64,000 bases of DNA, from NCBI GenBank assembly GCA_027943335.1, contig BSBK01006357.1:515001-579000 (forward strand), written 5' to 3'. The notes below the pieces were generated by a model. That model had not been told where the DNA came from. It saw only the letters and a program-made list of their open reading frames with translations, and ran no database searches. This DNA is from Chamaecyparis obtusa (Eukaryota; Streptophyta; Pinopsida; Cupressales; Cupressaceae). Both the position numbers and the translations under genes were made by a program. Below are positions 1 through 12,184 of this stretch, piece after piece (position 1 is the stretch's first letter; each line of letters begins with the position of its first letter).

Positions 1-1135
1 TGGGTTCTTAATCAAGTGATATCCATAAAATAAACTTGGGTTATGGGTGGGTTTAAATATAACAAAATATAAATGATATAATGGTCCACATAGACCTGTT
101 GGAGTACCAGGGCCATGTGTATTGTTAGTAAGGATCCTAGTTAGGGGGTACCAGGGTCCATGGCTGCTAGGAAGGATCCCAACCTGAAAGGCTATGTGAT
201 GACACTCACCTAGTTGGTTTGTTAGAACCCTTACTCTTGTGATGTGATGTTTTGTTTTGCCTATGTGTTATGTTTTTCCCTTTTTGGTTCTTTGATGTTT
301 ATGGCGAAGATCCTTTATGGCCATAGATTGCCTTATTGTTTGTGTGAACATTGGTTCTATCTCCTAGCATAGGGGAGTGGAACTTCACGGTTTCACATAG
401 TTGGGTGGTTAAACATTTTCGAGGTATTGTTTATGGTTCCATGGATGACTTTTCCTTTAGATTCATGCTTGGGAGTTGTTCAAGATTCTACTTCCATATC
501 ATGTACTTCAATGTATTTTAATTCAAATGTATTGATCTATTGTAAGCCCTTAATGGGCAATGCAATGTAATTGAAAAAGATGAACTATGTAATGGGTAGG
601 GTAGTTTTAGGAACAGTGGAAAAGGGATGTTCATTTGTAATATGAAACTTTTGTAATGAAGGATTTCAATTGTAAAATTATATCCTATCTCTCTCTATGC
701 TATTGTTGATGTAAATATGAAATGCATTGCGAAAAGTAATGAACTCTTAATGCAAAGTTTAATTATGATTTGAAAGGATAAATGATTCATGCTTAGAACA
801 TATGTAATTATGAAAGGAATTGATAGTTAAAGTATTCAATTAAAAATGAAATCAAAGTATATAGAATAAGTCTTAATGTTATATCTTACCTTATTCTTTA
901 TTAAAAGTTAAAAGTTAAAAGTTGATAGAAATAAAAGAGAAATCATAAGGAATGAAAATTAACCTAGTAACTTATGGAAAATGAAACTTTAAGATTTGAT
1001 GTTATCTTATGCACATAGAATAAAGATAAGGATGAAGGAATGAATGAATCAGTAATGTTAACTTTGGTAAAAAATGTTAGGGAACTTGTAGGGGCATGTT
1101 CATACTTAAGAGTTAGGAAGCAAACAATGTGTTGG

Positions 1136-1158
1136 TTTTTTTTTTTTTTTTTTTTTTT
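1136..1158. repeat. Poly-T run (23 nt)
   Basis: A homopolymer of 23 T. It could be the tail of a minus-strand retroposon or simple slippage. No target duplication or recognisable retroposon body was found beside it. Confidence 0.9.
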
Positions 1159-2968
1159 ACAATTCTTGGAATTTTAGACCTTCTCCTTCCGGGTTCCCTA
1201 GTGGGGCATTATAGAGTATGCAAGAAAACCCACCTTCATTGAAAGCTTATTAGTGAAGTCAACTTTATTGAAGTTTTATAAGGGTCTCATTAAAGGTAGA
1301 AATCAACAAAGGATTGAAATTTTGTTTAAGGGTGTAAATTAAAAATACATAACATATGAAAGCCAAATTATATATTATAAGTAGTAGTTCAAAAGAAAAA
1401 ATATCCCATGACCTTGATTGAGTTAATCTTCCTACACCCCTAATTCATGAGTTGTGACTCATAAGAACACATCTCTTTTAACTAAGAAAGATTTAATTTT
1501 TGTTTGTCAAAATTTTAGTAGTGCTTCACAAGAATTTACATCTCTCATGACCATGAAGGTCCACTTAGCACTCGTTACATCCAACTGATGTTTATATAAG
1601 TGAAGCATAGGAACTTCCATGGAGGCCAACCATCCTGGTACTACTACAAATAAAACATGTTTAATTGTGGATTTTAGACCATAATCAAGCCCACTTAACA
1701 TGTTAGCTTGTTTTCAAAAGCTTCAAAAAGTGTTAGTCCTACGCACCATTCATTAGAACTCCCTAGTTCATTTATTTTTAGGTATGTTGTTTTCAAATTA
1801 TGTGATGATTTAGTAGCTCACAAGACTAAAGCTATATAAATTCTTTGGAGATCATCCTTTCTAGAATTCAACTATGGAGATTCTCGACAAATAAACTCAC
1901 TTTCCAAATCGTGCTTGATTTAACAACAAAGTTATTGTTTTATGCACCTAAATGATGTTGAGTTTAAATCTTTCACATTATAATAAAAAAACATCTAACT
2001 TATGTATCTTCTTAATCCATTTGCAAAACCTTAAACAAATATTACGTCTTATGAACTATTCAATATATATCTAATGGTTTCCTAGTACAAAGCAGGACTG
2101 TAGAAAAGATATTTTTGTCCCACAATGAGTGGCAAGAATGAGGTTTTAGAGATTTGTGTCCTGAGTCCTCCATGTGTGTGCTTGTGCTTTTTTCAATGTC
2201 TTCAAACCCACTCATTGAAATCCCCATTTAACCTGACATACTCATGAAAAGACGACTTCTGTCTCCGTAATTTGCTCTAAAAAAAAAAACACATAAAATT
2301 GACCCAAATTGCTCAAAACGTCATACAAGGAAGCTTCCAATGCAAAAAGATTCAGATTAATCACATTTGGAGACGCCATGAACACCTCTTCCAATCTAGC
2401 TACTCTTGTTCTTATCATATGATGCACAACTGAATGTTTTTGAGTTTTGGAAGGGAAACCATCACAAAAGGTGCTTGCACTTTCACCTTACCTCACAAAA
2501 TTGGGTCTTCTAGGATCACAGATCAAGTTTCAATTCAGGCACAATTGTAACCAAAGATTGCTGATGTTTTAATTAATTCGAATATATGGTGTAGTTTCAA
2601 ACAGTGTCAATATATTAAAATTTATTTATGGAGTTTTTGACTCCGTTTTATGGATTCTATTTTAGACATTTCTTCATCATTTGTTGAATCTAAGTGATGT
2701 TTATAAGGAGAAATATTAAAACTTTGTAACTAAGGTCATTTGACTTGAAGTAGTACTGAGATCTATTAACTTTGAGGAAGTTTTAATACTTCATTCTTAC
2801 AAGCATTTCTTAGATGCAAATAATTGTTAGTAGACTATTTGGGATGATAAGAGATGGGTTCATGCGGACCACTAATCATTAAATCTGGGTCAAAAAATAT
2901 TTACTCAAAAGTGTGTCATTGAATCCCAATGAATCATTGTATAGATGGATAGAAAAAATATCACAATT

Positions 2969-3000
2969 ATAGATGTATAGATGTATAGATGTATAGATGG
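2969..3000. repeat. Short tandem repeat (ATAGATGT)x4
   Basis: Four 8-bp units, the last ending in G instead of T. A related GATGGATAG phrase just upstream (2941-2952) suggests the array was once slightly longer. Confidence 0.9.
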
Positions 3001-4344
3001 CTTTCTACTTCACATAGCACAATGATCAATCTTTATGTATCATCAATTGATGTAAATATACAAAAGTTTTTTTTAATTTAATGTGTGGTTTTAAAATAGT
3101 CTACTTTTAGACCTTATTATAATATTTTTTTAAAAAATGGGTAAACACTTTGATTGAGGCCACAAATGGGGGACCCCGTCCCTATTTAAACATTCAACAA
3201 TAGCACTACAATAGGGTTTGAATCTTGATGGAAAAAACAACAACAATACAACTTAATCATTGCAACTTACCAATGTCGGCATAATAATCTTTGTCCATAG
3301 TGTGTTATTTGATTATTTTCTGAAAATTAATTAACTATTAGAACCGTGTGAAGGTTAAAATAATGCAATTGAATCAAATACTTAATAATAATAAGTTTTT
3401 CACTACAAGTTGGGAATGAGTGAAAATGTGAAAATCACATTAAAAAGTTATTTGTGCAAAATGATAAGTAGAATTGAAATGTAATAAGTTTTAGAAGTTT
3501 TTTTAAAATATTAATGGTTAAGGATCCCTACACAAAGTTCAAATAGATTTCCTTGTCTTTGCTTTCCTATAGGGGATGCAACCTTGTTTGTAATTATAGT
3601 TTCCTTGGTATTATTAATTGAATGCAATTGGCATTATGCCTCTTACATAATTTTATGTTGTCTTCTTATCATGTTCTACAAATGAAATATATGTGTGAAA
3701 CCCAACTCAATCTCCTTATCTACCTTCCAACAAATGTTGTTGAGCATAAGGTATCCCAATTCAAATAATTGTATTATTATTTTGTATTATTCAAGATATG
3801 ATTGCCGATTAACTAAGTTTGAATTAGTGATTTTTAAGTCAAACATATTTGACTAGAATAGTAAGGTTGATTTAGCAAATACTAATTAAATTCTAGAAAT
3901 GTAATATTATTTTTTAATTATTGGCAATAAGTAGTTGATCAATTGATATTGATGATGTGTAATAGTAACCTCTTTTACTAATTGTTTATTTACAAACTAC
4001 ACTTTTGAACTAAAAAGAGGGTATCATGTGTGCGTGTGGTGTTCAACCCCAACACATAAAAAAAGGTAGAAAATTCATAGGAACTATGCATGCACTATGT
4101 ATCGTATGTTGGTGATTTCATCATGGTTTGGTATGAGTGAGTAATTTCCAAGTGACCTTGAGTTGATGCAATATCAGTTGCATTTATCTTGATAATCTAA
4201 GTTCTAATATGATTTTTTTAAAATTGTAAAACCATTGTGTTTTTCTATCCTTTGTTGATGGTGTGAAATAGGAAAACAAGTTGATATATTTTGGGTTCAT
4301 AGCTTATCCATGTGTAAAAGATAAGCACATATTAATTCATCATC

Positions 4345-5045
4345 ATGCTCAAAGTTGTTCTCGTGATGCAGTCAAGGGAGGATAAATCCCCAATGGAGAT
4401 GTCCAACCTTGCAGCTAGAGATTACATACAGGAAATGACAAAACAAAGCAATAAACAACACCAACAAATAAGGAATAATGCTCTTCAATTATCATCAAGT
4501 TGGTCTGCAAATGCATATTATAGATTTTCAACAGACATGCCTCCTTACTAAGGATATAAGACTTCTATTAGATATATTAGCTATCCACCTTACCAATCTG
4601 TTACCCCCCTAAACAAGATCTCCAGTCACAAGTTGGCCTACATGATCAACAATCTGCAAGATAAAGGAAATGTATTACAACATATAGGTCAGGACCTAAA
4701 TCCTTAAGAACACCCCCAAATAGATAGATCATGACATGCAAATATGCAAGGAGGTAGACCACATGTATAAGAGCATAGAATTATGTGCCATGAAGCTTCA
4801 CATAATAGCTGAATCTTGCCAACTTGACCGTTAGAATAGGAAAATATTGTAGGACCAGACCTATCATAAGATAACTTCATCTAGAAACATCGGATCAAGT
4901 AGTAAAGCTAGACATAGGATCTCCGTGATGTCTAGATCACATCATAAGGATCACATAAGACAAAGAGACAATGGAAATGATCGCTACCTAAAACATAGAA
5001 AATTGTCTAGTAAAAGCATAAAGTTGTGTCACGTTTCAGAAGTTA
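4345..5045 (+). pseudogene. Unrecognised degraded coding remnant
   Basis: I do not recognise the family. The frame starting with ATG at 4345 is open for 68 codons, stops once, and runs open for about 50 more; it is rich in Gln, Ser, Tyr and Pro. Further on, about 4745-4830 reads as a short helical-looking segment, and 4855-5040 reads open with many Ser, Arg, His and Lys, ending near the phrase KLCHVSEVN. Such a basic tail would suit a gag-like nucleic-acid-binding protein, but no zinc knuckle or enzyme motif is visible. It may be the N-terminal part of an old retroelement. Existence as coding-derived sequence is moderately supported; identity is unknown. Confidence 0.35.
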
Positions 5046-5799
5046 ACTTATAAGCACAGTTGAATTTGAGTATTTCTAACTAAATTTTTTTTTTTTTCAA
5101 ACATATGGCCTTGCTAGGTTCATTAGATAAGTGCTTCAACTTTTCCAATTGGAAATATCTATTAAATGCATGTTTTATACCAATTTGGGTCCAATTACCA
5201 AAGAAATAAAATTATTTTAGAAAGGTGATGTTTCAATAACTCCTACTCTTTTCAATGATAATTTAAAAAATTATAAAAATACCATTTTGTAGAGTTTAGA
5301 GTCAAGATTATTGTCATATATTTTTTATAGTATTTTGACTAGATCTGATATATTATAATTTCAAAATACTGCAAGTAGGTATTTTAACATTTGAGAAGAT
5401 GTTGCTTCAAATAAAGAAAAAAATAGTCAATCATATCATAAAAATTTAAAATTTATATTTAACACTAGAGGAGAGAGTTCTCTTCAAGAATATGCAATTT
5501 TTTTTTCTGAATGGTGTAGATTTGATAGGGGAAATTTGATGAGAGATGAAAACTATCGATTTCAGATAAGTTTGACTTTGAGTAGTTATATCAGAGAAAA
5601 TATACATCAAAAACCAATCTTTCTTCTTTTATGCACTAGTTATACATGTCATATATAACATATTTTGAAAATGAGAGAAAAAAAAATTTATTTGTATATA
5701 CTTGTTTGGTAGGAACTAGACCCTAGATTTTTAGCATTTTTCAGCAACTGAAAAATGGACTTCAAAAATTAAAAAACTATGTCATTTCTTGTTAAAAAA
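5046..5799. other. Non-coding AT-rich stretch
   Basis: Very AT-rich with several A and T runs. No motif-bearing frame, terminal repeat or RNA gene is visible. It may be part of the same decayed element as the sequence before it. Confidence 0.5.
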
Positions 5800-6058
5800 A
5801 ATTTAAAAAAATATAAGCATAAAATTTATTCAATTTTACACATTTTATTAGTTTACATCATCTTCAAATTCTAAACACAAATGCCACATTTATGTTGTTT
5901 ATGTTGAACAATTTGTGTGTTGTTAACCTTTTCCTTTATAAAAGTGTGACACAGGTTTGTACTTTTGCTAGGCAACTGGAACCAAACAACAAACAAACTA
6001 AAGGAAATCTTTTTGGGTGATGCAAGATTTCCAATGACCCAAGGATGCTCCTGCATCA
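5800..6058 (-). mobile_element. Partial LTR of a gypsy element (family E)
   Basis: On the minus strand this starts with TGATGC at 6058, directly after a purine-rich GAGGGGTC stretch. The block at 6009-6058 closely matches 61284-61332, one end of the 850-bp solo LTR in the D 5' LTR, including a shared TTTTGGGTGATGCAAGATT. That makes it the start of a 3' LTR belonging to the gag-protease remnant beside it. The other end of the LTR could not be placed, so the left limit is approximate. Confidence 0.5.
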
Positions 6059-6059
6059 G

Positions 6060-7755
6060 ACCCCTCAGGTCAATAGAAGATGTTTCATAAGAGGAAATTA
6101 TGAACATCTAACAAGATTCAAGACATAAATCCCACACTCATTTTTTAACCACATATCCTCCTTGTCTACAACCATCATATTCTGCAAATGGTTATGCCTA
6201 GTATCCAAATCTTCAAACTTGATAGTATACAATCCCTCATCAAGTGTTTCTCTGATACAACTTCCACAACCACTTCTCTGATTATCCAAATCACACCAAT
6301 TACTTCTTCTTTTGTTGCTCCTACATTCAACAATTAATGTATGCTTCCTCCTTTACTTCTTGAATTCACCTTTGATATCATTTAATAACTCCCTTCTTTT
6401 TGATCCATTCACAAGATCCTACTACTCATCTGATACCACTTAGGTAACCTATTGTTGCAACACTATCTTATCATCATCAGCCTTCAACTCCAATAGATTG
6501 GGTTCATTCATTGAATCCTTCAACAACTAAACAACCTTATAAATCTTCTCAACCACCTACTACAAATCCATCACCTTCTAATCTGAAGCAGTGCAATCTC
6601 CTAAGATGTAAGTCCTCATTACACTCAAACTCTCAACCTTCCTTCTCTCTTTAAAAGGAATTAAATTGAACTTTATGTTGCCCTTCATTATAGTCACAAC
6701 ATTCCTTCAGAAATCATGAATAGCTCCAACATCATAGTGCAAAGGTCTTCCAAGAAAAACATGACAAGCACTCATGTTAACCACGTCACATAATACTTTA
6801 TCTCGGTATGGTCCAATGTTGAACTTAACCCTACACTATTCTTTAACCTCCACCATATGGTCATCCTAAAACCAATTTATCCGATATGGACAATGGTGTT
6901 TAAGTCTCCTAAATCCAAAATTTTATACCGTCTCCTCTAATACAAGGTTTTCAGTACTACCACTATCTATTATCACCTTGCAAGATTTGTTTTCTAATTT
7001 AAAAACTGTTCAGAACATCTGCCTTCTCTGAAAACACTCAAATTCCTTCTTACTCAGAATGACTCTACGAAACATCAAAGATTCTCCCATCTCAGGTGCA
7101 CCCTCTCTTTTAATAGGTTCATCTTCAACTTGCTCCTCATGTGCCACCAAGTTTTGTTTTCCTTTACCTTTTCTAGAATTTTCAAAACATTGGAAAGCCC
7201 TATGACCAACATTCCTACACTTGAAATAAGTACCTTTTAAACCACTATTGTTACTAGTCCTTCCAAGAATCTTATGATCAGGTTATCCTTCAACAAAAAG
7301 CTTTTATTTTCCCTTATCACTAACTGGTTTATCCCTTCCCTTAGGGTTTTCTTTTCTTCTCTTCAACTTGTATTCTACCTTCAGTGAATGTTGATAAGAA
7401 TCTTCAATTATACTAATCCTCACCATAATCAACTAATCCTAAATATTAAGTCTCAAACCATTGATATATCTAGCCACCTTCTCTTTAGATGACTCTCAAT
7501 GTCTAGATTTGATTGGCATAATGTAGATATCCTCAATGTAATCCTTAATAGTCAAATCCTTTTTCTTCAAATTTTGCAGTTTCTTAAATAATTCTAATTC
7601 ATAATCCTATAGTATGAACTTTTCCTTAAGTCTAGAAATCATAACTCTCCATCTAGTGATCTTAGGTTTACCATTATCTTCCCTATCCTTCTACAATTCC
7701 TTCCACCATAAGGAAACATGACCCTTAAAATTAGTCTGTGCTAACCTAACCCCCT
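6060..7755 (-). pseudogene. Ty3/gypsy gag-protease remnant
   Basis: Read on the minus strand from 7755 downward, the conceptual product has a capsid-like segment (phrase WWKELQKDRED, then RYINGLRLN), a Lys-rich linker, one zinc-knuckle-like segment (FKCRNVGHRAFQC, about 7200-7240) and an aspartic protease with IDSGST (about 6950-6970), followed by a CHVFLGRPLHYD segment typical of gypsy proteases. Reverse transcriptase and integrase are absent. Frameshifts and stops are frequent. The 5' end is cut at 7755 where copia LTR F begins; the 3' side runs into an LTR fragment near 6058. It is a dead partial element, apparently older than the copia LTR that truncates it. Confidence 0.7.
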
Positions 7756-9205
7756 TGTTTACATAAGGGTCCAAGATTACTAAGACAGGGGGGGAATCAA
7801 TAATCTAAGATATCTACAAATTTTCACTCCTTTAACTCAAAATTAACATTTACAAGTTTACTGATTGATAAGAAAATAAATCTTAATCAAATAAACAAAA
7901 CCACCATAATGCATGCAACACATAACACAAATATATTTCTCATGGAAACCCAAATGGGTGAAAACCACGTCTGAGATGAAACTCACAAATTGTGTACTAT
8001 TTTGAAGTACGCCCTATTAGGAGCTTAACCCTATTAGGATTTTACAAAGACATTGTTACATGACACCCACTTATGGGATTTTCATCTAGCCCTGCTAGGA
8101 GCTTTATCTTGTTTGGATATTTCAAACTCAAGTTAATGAACCACTTTGTTAAGAGATTTACAGATAAGATTTCTTAGGATCTACCTGATTAAGGGATTTA
8201 TAGATAAGAAACCATTTAGAGTCTTATGATCTGGAAATAGAAACTCCTTTTCTTGATCAAATACTTTGTAACACATTCATTCTCTCCTTAGAAAACTCTA
8301 GAATACTCTGGCTTGACCACACTATCACAATCGTGATCTACACACACAAATCTTTAATTTCAAGATATAAATATCACTGCTCAAGCCCTAATCTTGCCAC
8401 TGCCCTAAAAATACATCCAACACATTTGAAATCACTTTTTCAATATTCATGCCCAGAGAGATTTCCAAAATAAACATCCCAATATAACAACCATCTTTAC
8501 CAAATGGGTCGGCCAAAGGATAGATCCTTACAATTTGTTTTATCAACAATAGTCAAACATGTTTTGACCAACTCAACCTTCATCTTGATAAAATATCTAC
8601 CTCAATCAATGTAATGTCAATGCATCACCACAAATGAATTGAGATAGGTTAGCATGGAAAATGGAACACACATAAATCATCACCACTTGATTATTGGTCA
8701 CAAATAGAATATCTATCATCGATAGCTCAAGAACACATTGATCTTTCACTAAAACAACTTTTGTAACCACAAAACATGTTTATCGGTCAGCCAAATTAGT
8801 TGCAGTCATAACCATGAGCTCAAACAAGTATCAAATAAATAATTATATGATCATGTCACCAAACTCATCATTGATTTGATGAACTAATCAAATTAGTACT
8901 TGATAGTCACATACTGTTCTAGTAGTTTCCCTCTGATAATTCAATCAAATATAACTTACACAAATAAAAAATTCAATAGTCCCAATCATACATTTATCAT
9001 CTAAAGACATTCCCAAGTCTCTCTTAAGGATCGTGACCAATGGAACTACTTGAAACACACTGTTCATCCTTCTCACATACTTGGCCCAACACACTAAGAA
9101 CACTAAGTCAATACTTGAAATTAATGAAAACATAATAAATGATCATCTCAACACCAAATTTTTACCATCACATTACTTACCATCACTGCATCAATTATAC
9201 CAATA
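7756..9205 (-). mobile_element. 3' LTR of copia element F
   Basis: On the plus strand it runs from TGTTTACATAAGGG to ACCAATA and is followed at once by a polypurine tract (read on minus) and copia RNase H sequence, so it is the 3' LTR of a minus-strand element. Near its left end it has a G-run flanked by a short inverted repeat (AGATTA at 7774-7779, TAATCT at 7801-7806), matching in layout the LTRs of copia A, C and D. It also has the repeated CCCTATTAGGAG-like phrases seen in those LTRs (about 8020-8110). The partner 5' LTR is not in the window. Confidence 0.7.
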
Positions 9206-9227
9206 ATCTCCCCCTTTGGCATTGATT
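9206..9227 (-). promoter_or_regulatory. Polypurine tract of copia F
   Basis: On the minus strand the sequence ends in CCAAAGGGGGAGAT just before the LTR, as expected for the plus-strand primer of a Ty1/copia element. The same extended block, with ATCAATG upstream, occurs beside the LTRs of copia A, C and D. Confidence 0.8.
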
Positions 9228-9730
9228 GCAACACAATAATCAAAACATCTTCTCAATCAGATAACCTGCTCACTAAATCTTTATCTCTTAATCGACTGCA
9301 ATAACTTTGTGTCTCCCTTTCTCTCTTTCTCATTTGTCGCATTTGTTTTCTTTCCACTTCTTAGTACATCTCTCCCCCTTTGACAACAATGCCAAAGATT
9401 CCATACCATAGATCACTTTTACCACCAACTACTCCCCCTAAGGAGTAGCACCTTATTACATCAATCCAACAAATATTTTCAATATAAAACATTGGACTAA
9501 TGCAACAACATCACTTTAATTCTTCATGAGTAAGGGAATGACCCCCAACTTGCCTCTTAGATACACAAATGTATCCTTTGTTAGTGGCTTAGTAAAAATG
9601 TCTGCAACCTACTCCTTAGTTGGCACATACTCCATCTGCACCTCTTTCTCTTGAACCCACTCTCTAAGAAAATGGTATTTAATTGCAATATGCTTGTTCT
9701 TAGAGTGCATCACAGGATTCTTGGGAAATA
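9228..9730 (-). pseudogene. Copia F 3' pol fragment (RNase H end)
   Basis: At 9530-9730 the minus strand encodes the C-terminal end of a copia RNase H: a YHFL segment, a Glu/Val-rich stretch, and the ADIFTKPL phrase that ends almost every plant copia polyprotein. At 9228-9529 is the 3' untranslated part. Upstream pol is gone: at about 9730 the sequence changes abruptly into LINE-like RNase H on the same strand. Compared with the equivalent end of copia A (34522-34794) the order and spacing are the same. Truncated and non-functional. Confidence 0.75.
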
Positions 9731-9960
9731 TAAACTTCTTCAACGAAATTAATAATCTCCATCAATTTAGAAATCCATATATCAATAGTCTAGGATGGTT
9801 TTTGGGACCCCTTAAGATATTGAATAATGTTGTTAGAGTCCCCTTCTAATCATACCCTTTTGTAACTCATAAGATTGGAAGTTTGCAATCCATGGAAGGT
9901 CGCAATAGCTTCAGCTAGGTGGTTGGTCTAACAACTAACAACATTTTGATTGTTAATTAT
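9731..9960 (-). pseudogene. LINE RNase H-like domain fragment
   Basis: The minus strand has the features of the RNase H-like domain carried by many plant L1-type LINEs: an EAIA-like start followed by a GLQ phrase, then EGDSNNII, the acidic motif of this family, and a W..D.W.S.L segment, with stops and at least one frame change. It joins the copia F fragment without a gap near 9730. No poly-A tail belongs to it. Assigned from motif resemblance only. Confidence 0.55.
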
Positions 9961-10124
9961 GTAGATTATTTTATAAGAAAAATCAATTGAATTGTAGATT
10001 AAAGGAGAGGAAATGACTTGATAGAGGAGCACACCAAGAATTGAATGGGTTGTAGCATAATTTTTTTTTTCTTCTTTTACTATTCTTTAAGATAAAATTT
10101 ATAGTATGTAATACTTCTAAAATA

Positions 10125-10560
10125 TTTTTTTTTTGGTAAAAGGCCGAAGCTAAGAAATTTTATTAATAGTAGAAAGTATTTACAATAAAACACCCCACTC
10201 GGTGCAGGCACTGGTAGGAAAGAGTGGGGTTGAGAAAACCTCCAGCCATGCCTGGGACCATAGTCTGGATACTAATACAAGATTTCTAAGAGGGCATTCC
10301 CTCCAATTACAAATTTGAATTTTGACCAGATTTGGTCATTTTTGGACCCTGTAATTCCTGATAATCATAAATTGACTTTGAAGTATTTGTATATCAGGTT
10401 GAGGAGAGCCCCCTTTGGGGAAACAGGTTTTTCTTTAGACGAGATCCAACTCCTTACTAGGAATCTTTTACAATTTTGGATCATAACCTCCTTCACTCCA
10501 AGCCTAATAACCACCATGAAAATGAAAGAGTTTTACTCTTGAAGTTTGTATGCCTCTATT
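10125..10560 (-). mobile_element. LINE-like retroposon 3' end with poly-A
   Basis: On the minus strand this ends in a 3'-UTR-like phrase (AATAAAATTTCTTAGCTTCGG, split by position 10160) followed by an A tail, seen on plus as ten T at 10125-10134. An AATAAA signal lies shortly before the tail. The plus-strand open stretch 10315-10542 is most likely an antisense shadow. No target duplication was found, so the left limit is the tail and the right limit is a guess. Confidence 0.5.
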
Positions 10561-12179
10561 ACCTGTAATCACTCCACAAGTTGGCCAAGATCTCTGTTAG
10601 TACGTTTCATTAAAATGCATTATTATATATAACTTTTATTTCACAACTAGGTCTCCTCTATATCAATGAAAAGGTGTGATACTGCATATTACCTTTGTCA
10701 TGAAAGAGAGACTTGGAAAAGGAACTGAGCCTAGTTTGTTCACTACTAATCTGCAAGATTAGCAAGATACCTATCCTCACAATGGTTAGCTTAGAGAACA
10801 TTTACATATGTTAACCTCTAAGTGGAAGAGAAGATGAAATCTTCTATATCACATTAAACAAGGATCCCCTTACTACTGTTAACAAAATCATCCATAACAT
10901 CATGAAAGGAATAATTTAGAATAAAGGAGAAGGAGAATACATACCCTGAAGCGGGACAAGAAATATACCACTAAAAAACTAAAGAGAGTCAGAAAGGTAG
11001 GACCTATCAGTCCTTAGAACCGACATCTTTAGCTTGAGGTCAACACAGATTAGTGTGTTGACTTCAAGATAATGATCTCAATGAAGGAAAAACTAGACAA
11101 GAGAAGCTAACCTGAGGATAATCCCTAAAAAACTACCAAGAATAGAACATAAATATAGGGGAAAGGAAACAACTACCTACTACAGGATAGGCCAGATGTC
11201 ATAAGCTATACCTAAAACCAGATGGAGCCTGAAAAACTCAATGCAATTCATACGAATGCCCATGCTACAATGAATAATTGACAAGTGATGAAATGAAATG
11301 AAACACTTGTCCCTAGGATTCTAAAAAACCTTGAATAATATTTGTCAGGGGACAAATAGGAATCCATAATAAATGAAGGATGAAACTTATACCTTAGAAA
11401 TATTGTACCCCTCTATAAAACATCTGCTAGGGTATGAAGCTAACTTTAAATAGGATGCTATTGAAAAAATAATAAACATGTGAATCTATCTCTAAATATA
11501 GATTTATATACTTATAAGAGTTAATCTATACTAGTAAATAAATTTCAAATAAGGTGAAAATTTAAAATTATATGAATTATTTATAATAGTTATACTTAGC
11601 ATTGTGTATGCTAATTGTCACCTCATAGATTTTAAATATATTTTCTTTTCTTCAAAGTAGAATTTTTGATAAGTAATGGAAATAATATTTGGGTATACCT
11701 CTCATTTTGACATTTGTCTCTTCCATTACCTTATTATTCTTGATATATGCCCCAAATTATCTTGTGGCATAAGACAAATAAACCAAACAAAAGGAAAATA
11801 ATATAAGCATTTATGTAAAAAATGGTGATCTATTACAAATTGTTTGAATTTTTTTATAAAAAATAATTATAACAAACTAAACAAAAAAATAAAAAAGGGT
11901 TGAGATCAAAAGCTTAGGACAAGAGATTCTCAGTGTACATTCCCAAATTTGTATCATCATAAGTGACATCCTAGTGTAGTGGGTGTGATGACGTGGTATC
12001 CACAGAAAGGTTGGAGCAATGTATCCTAGGAGGTGTAGGTGTGGAGATTAGTGTCCCCATAGGTGAAGCAAGAGAATAAATGTGCAAGTGAAGGATTTTG
12101 GGTAGGAAAAGGTGAAAGAGAATGCATTATTATTATAGGTAAGGTATGTATGGAGAGTGATCTATTCGTAGATGAATCA
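10561..12179. other. Non-coding flank of element D
   Basis: No supported gene. From about 11940 it contains irregularly spaced CC(T/C)CATAAGTG-like phrases (for example near 11958, 12030, 12055). Similar phrases lie just right of element D at 62480-62600, so both flanks look like parts of one original locus that D entered. Confidence 0.5.
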
Positions 12180-12184
12180 TCATC
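12180..12184. repeat. Target duplication of element D (left copy, TCATC)
   Basis: TCATC directly before the D 3' LTR. The same five bases follow the D 5' LTR at 62328-62332. This pair ties the two ends together across 50 kb. Confidence 0.85.

Larger units (their letters stand above)
1..4344. other. AT-rich non-coding DNA, no gene seen
   Basis: No reading frame here resembles a known protein; the short open stretches have no start context, motifs or neighbours to support them. The first 1.2 kb contains two similar copies of a GGTACCAGGG-type phrase (about 100-180) and could be an eroded LTR, but I found no paired copy, primer site or target duplication. A poly-T run lies at 1136-1158 and a small 8-bp tandem repeat at 2969-3000. 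The rest looks like decayed repeat DNA. Confidence 0.6.
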
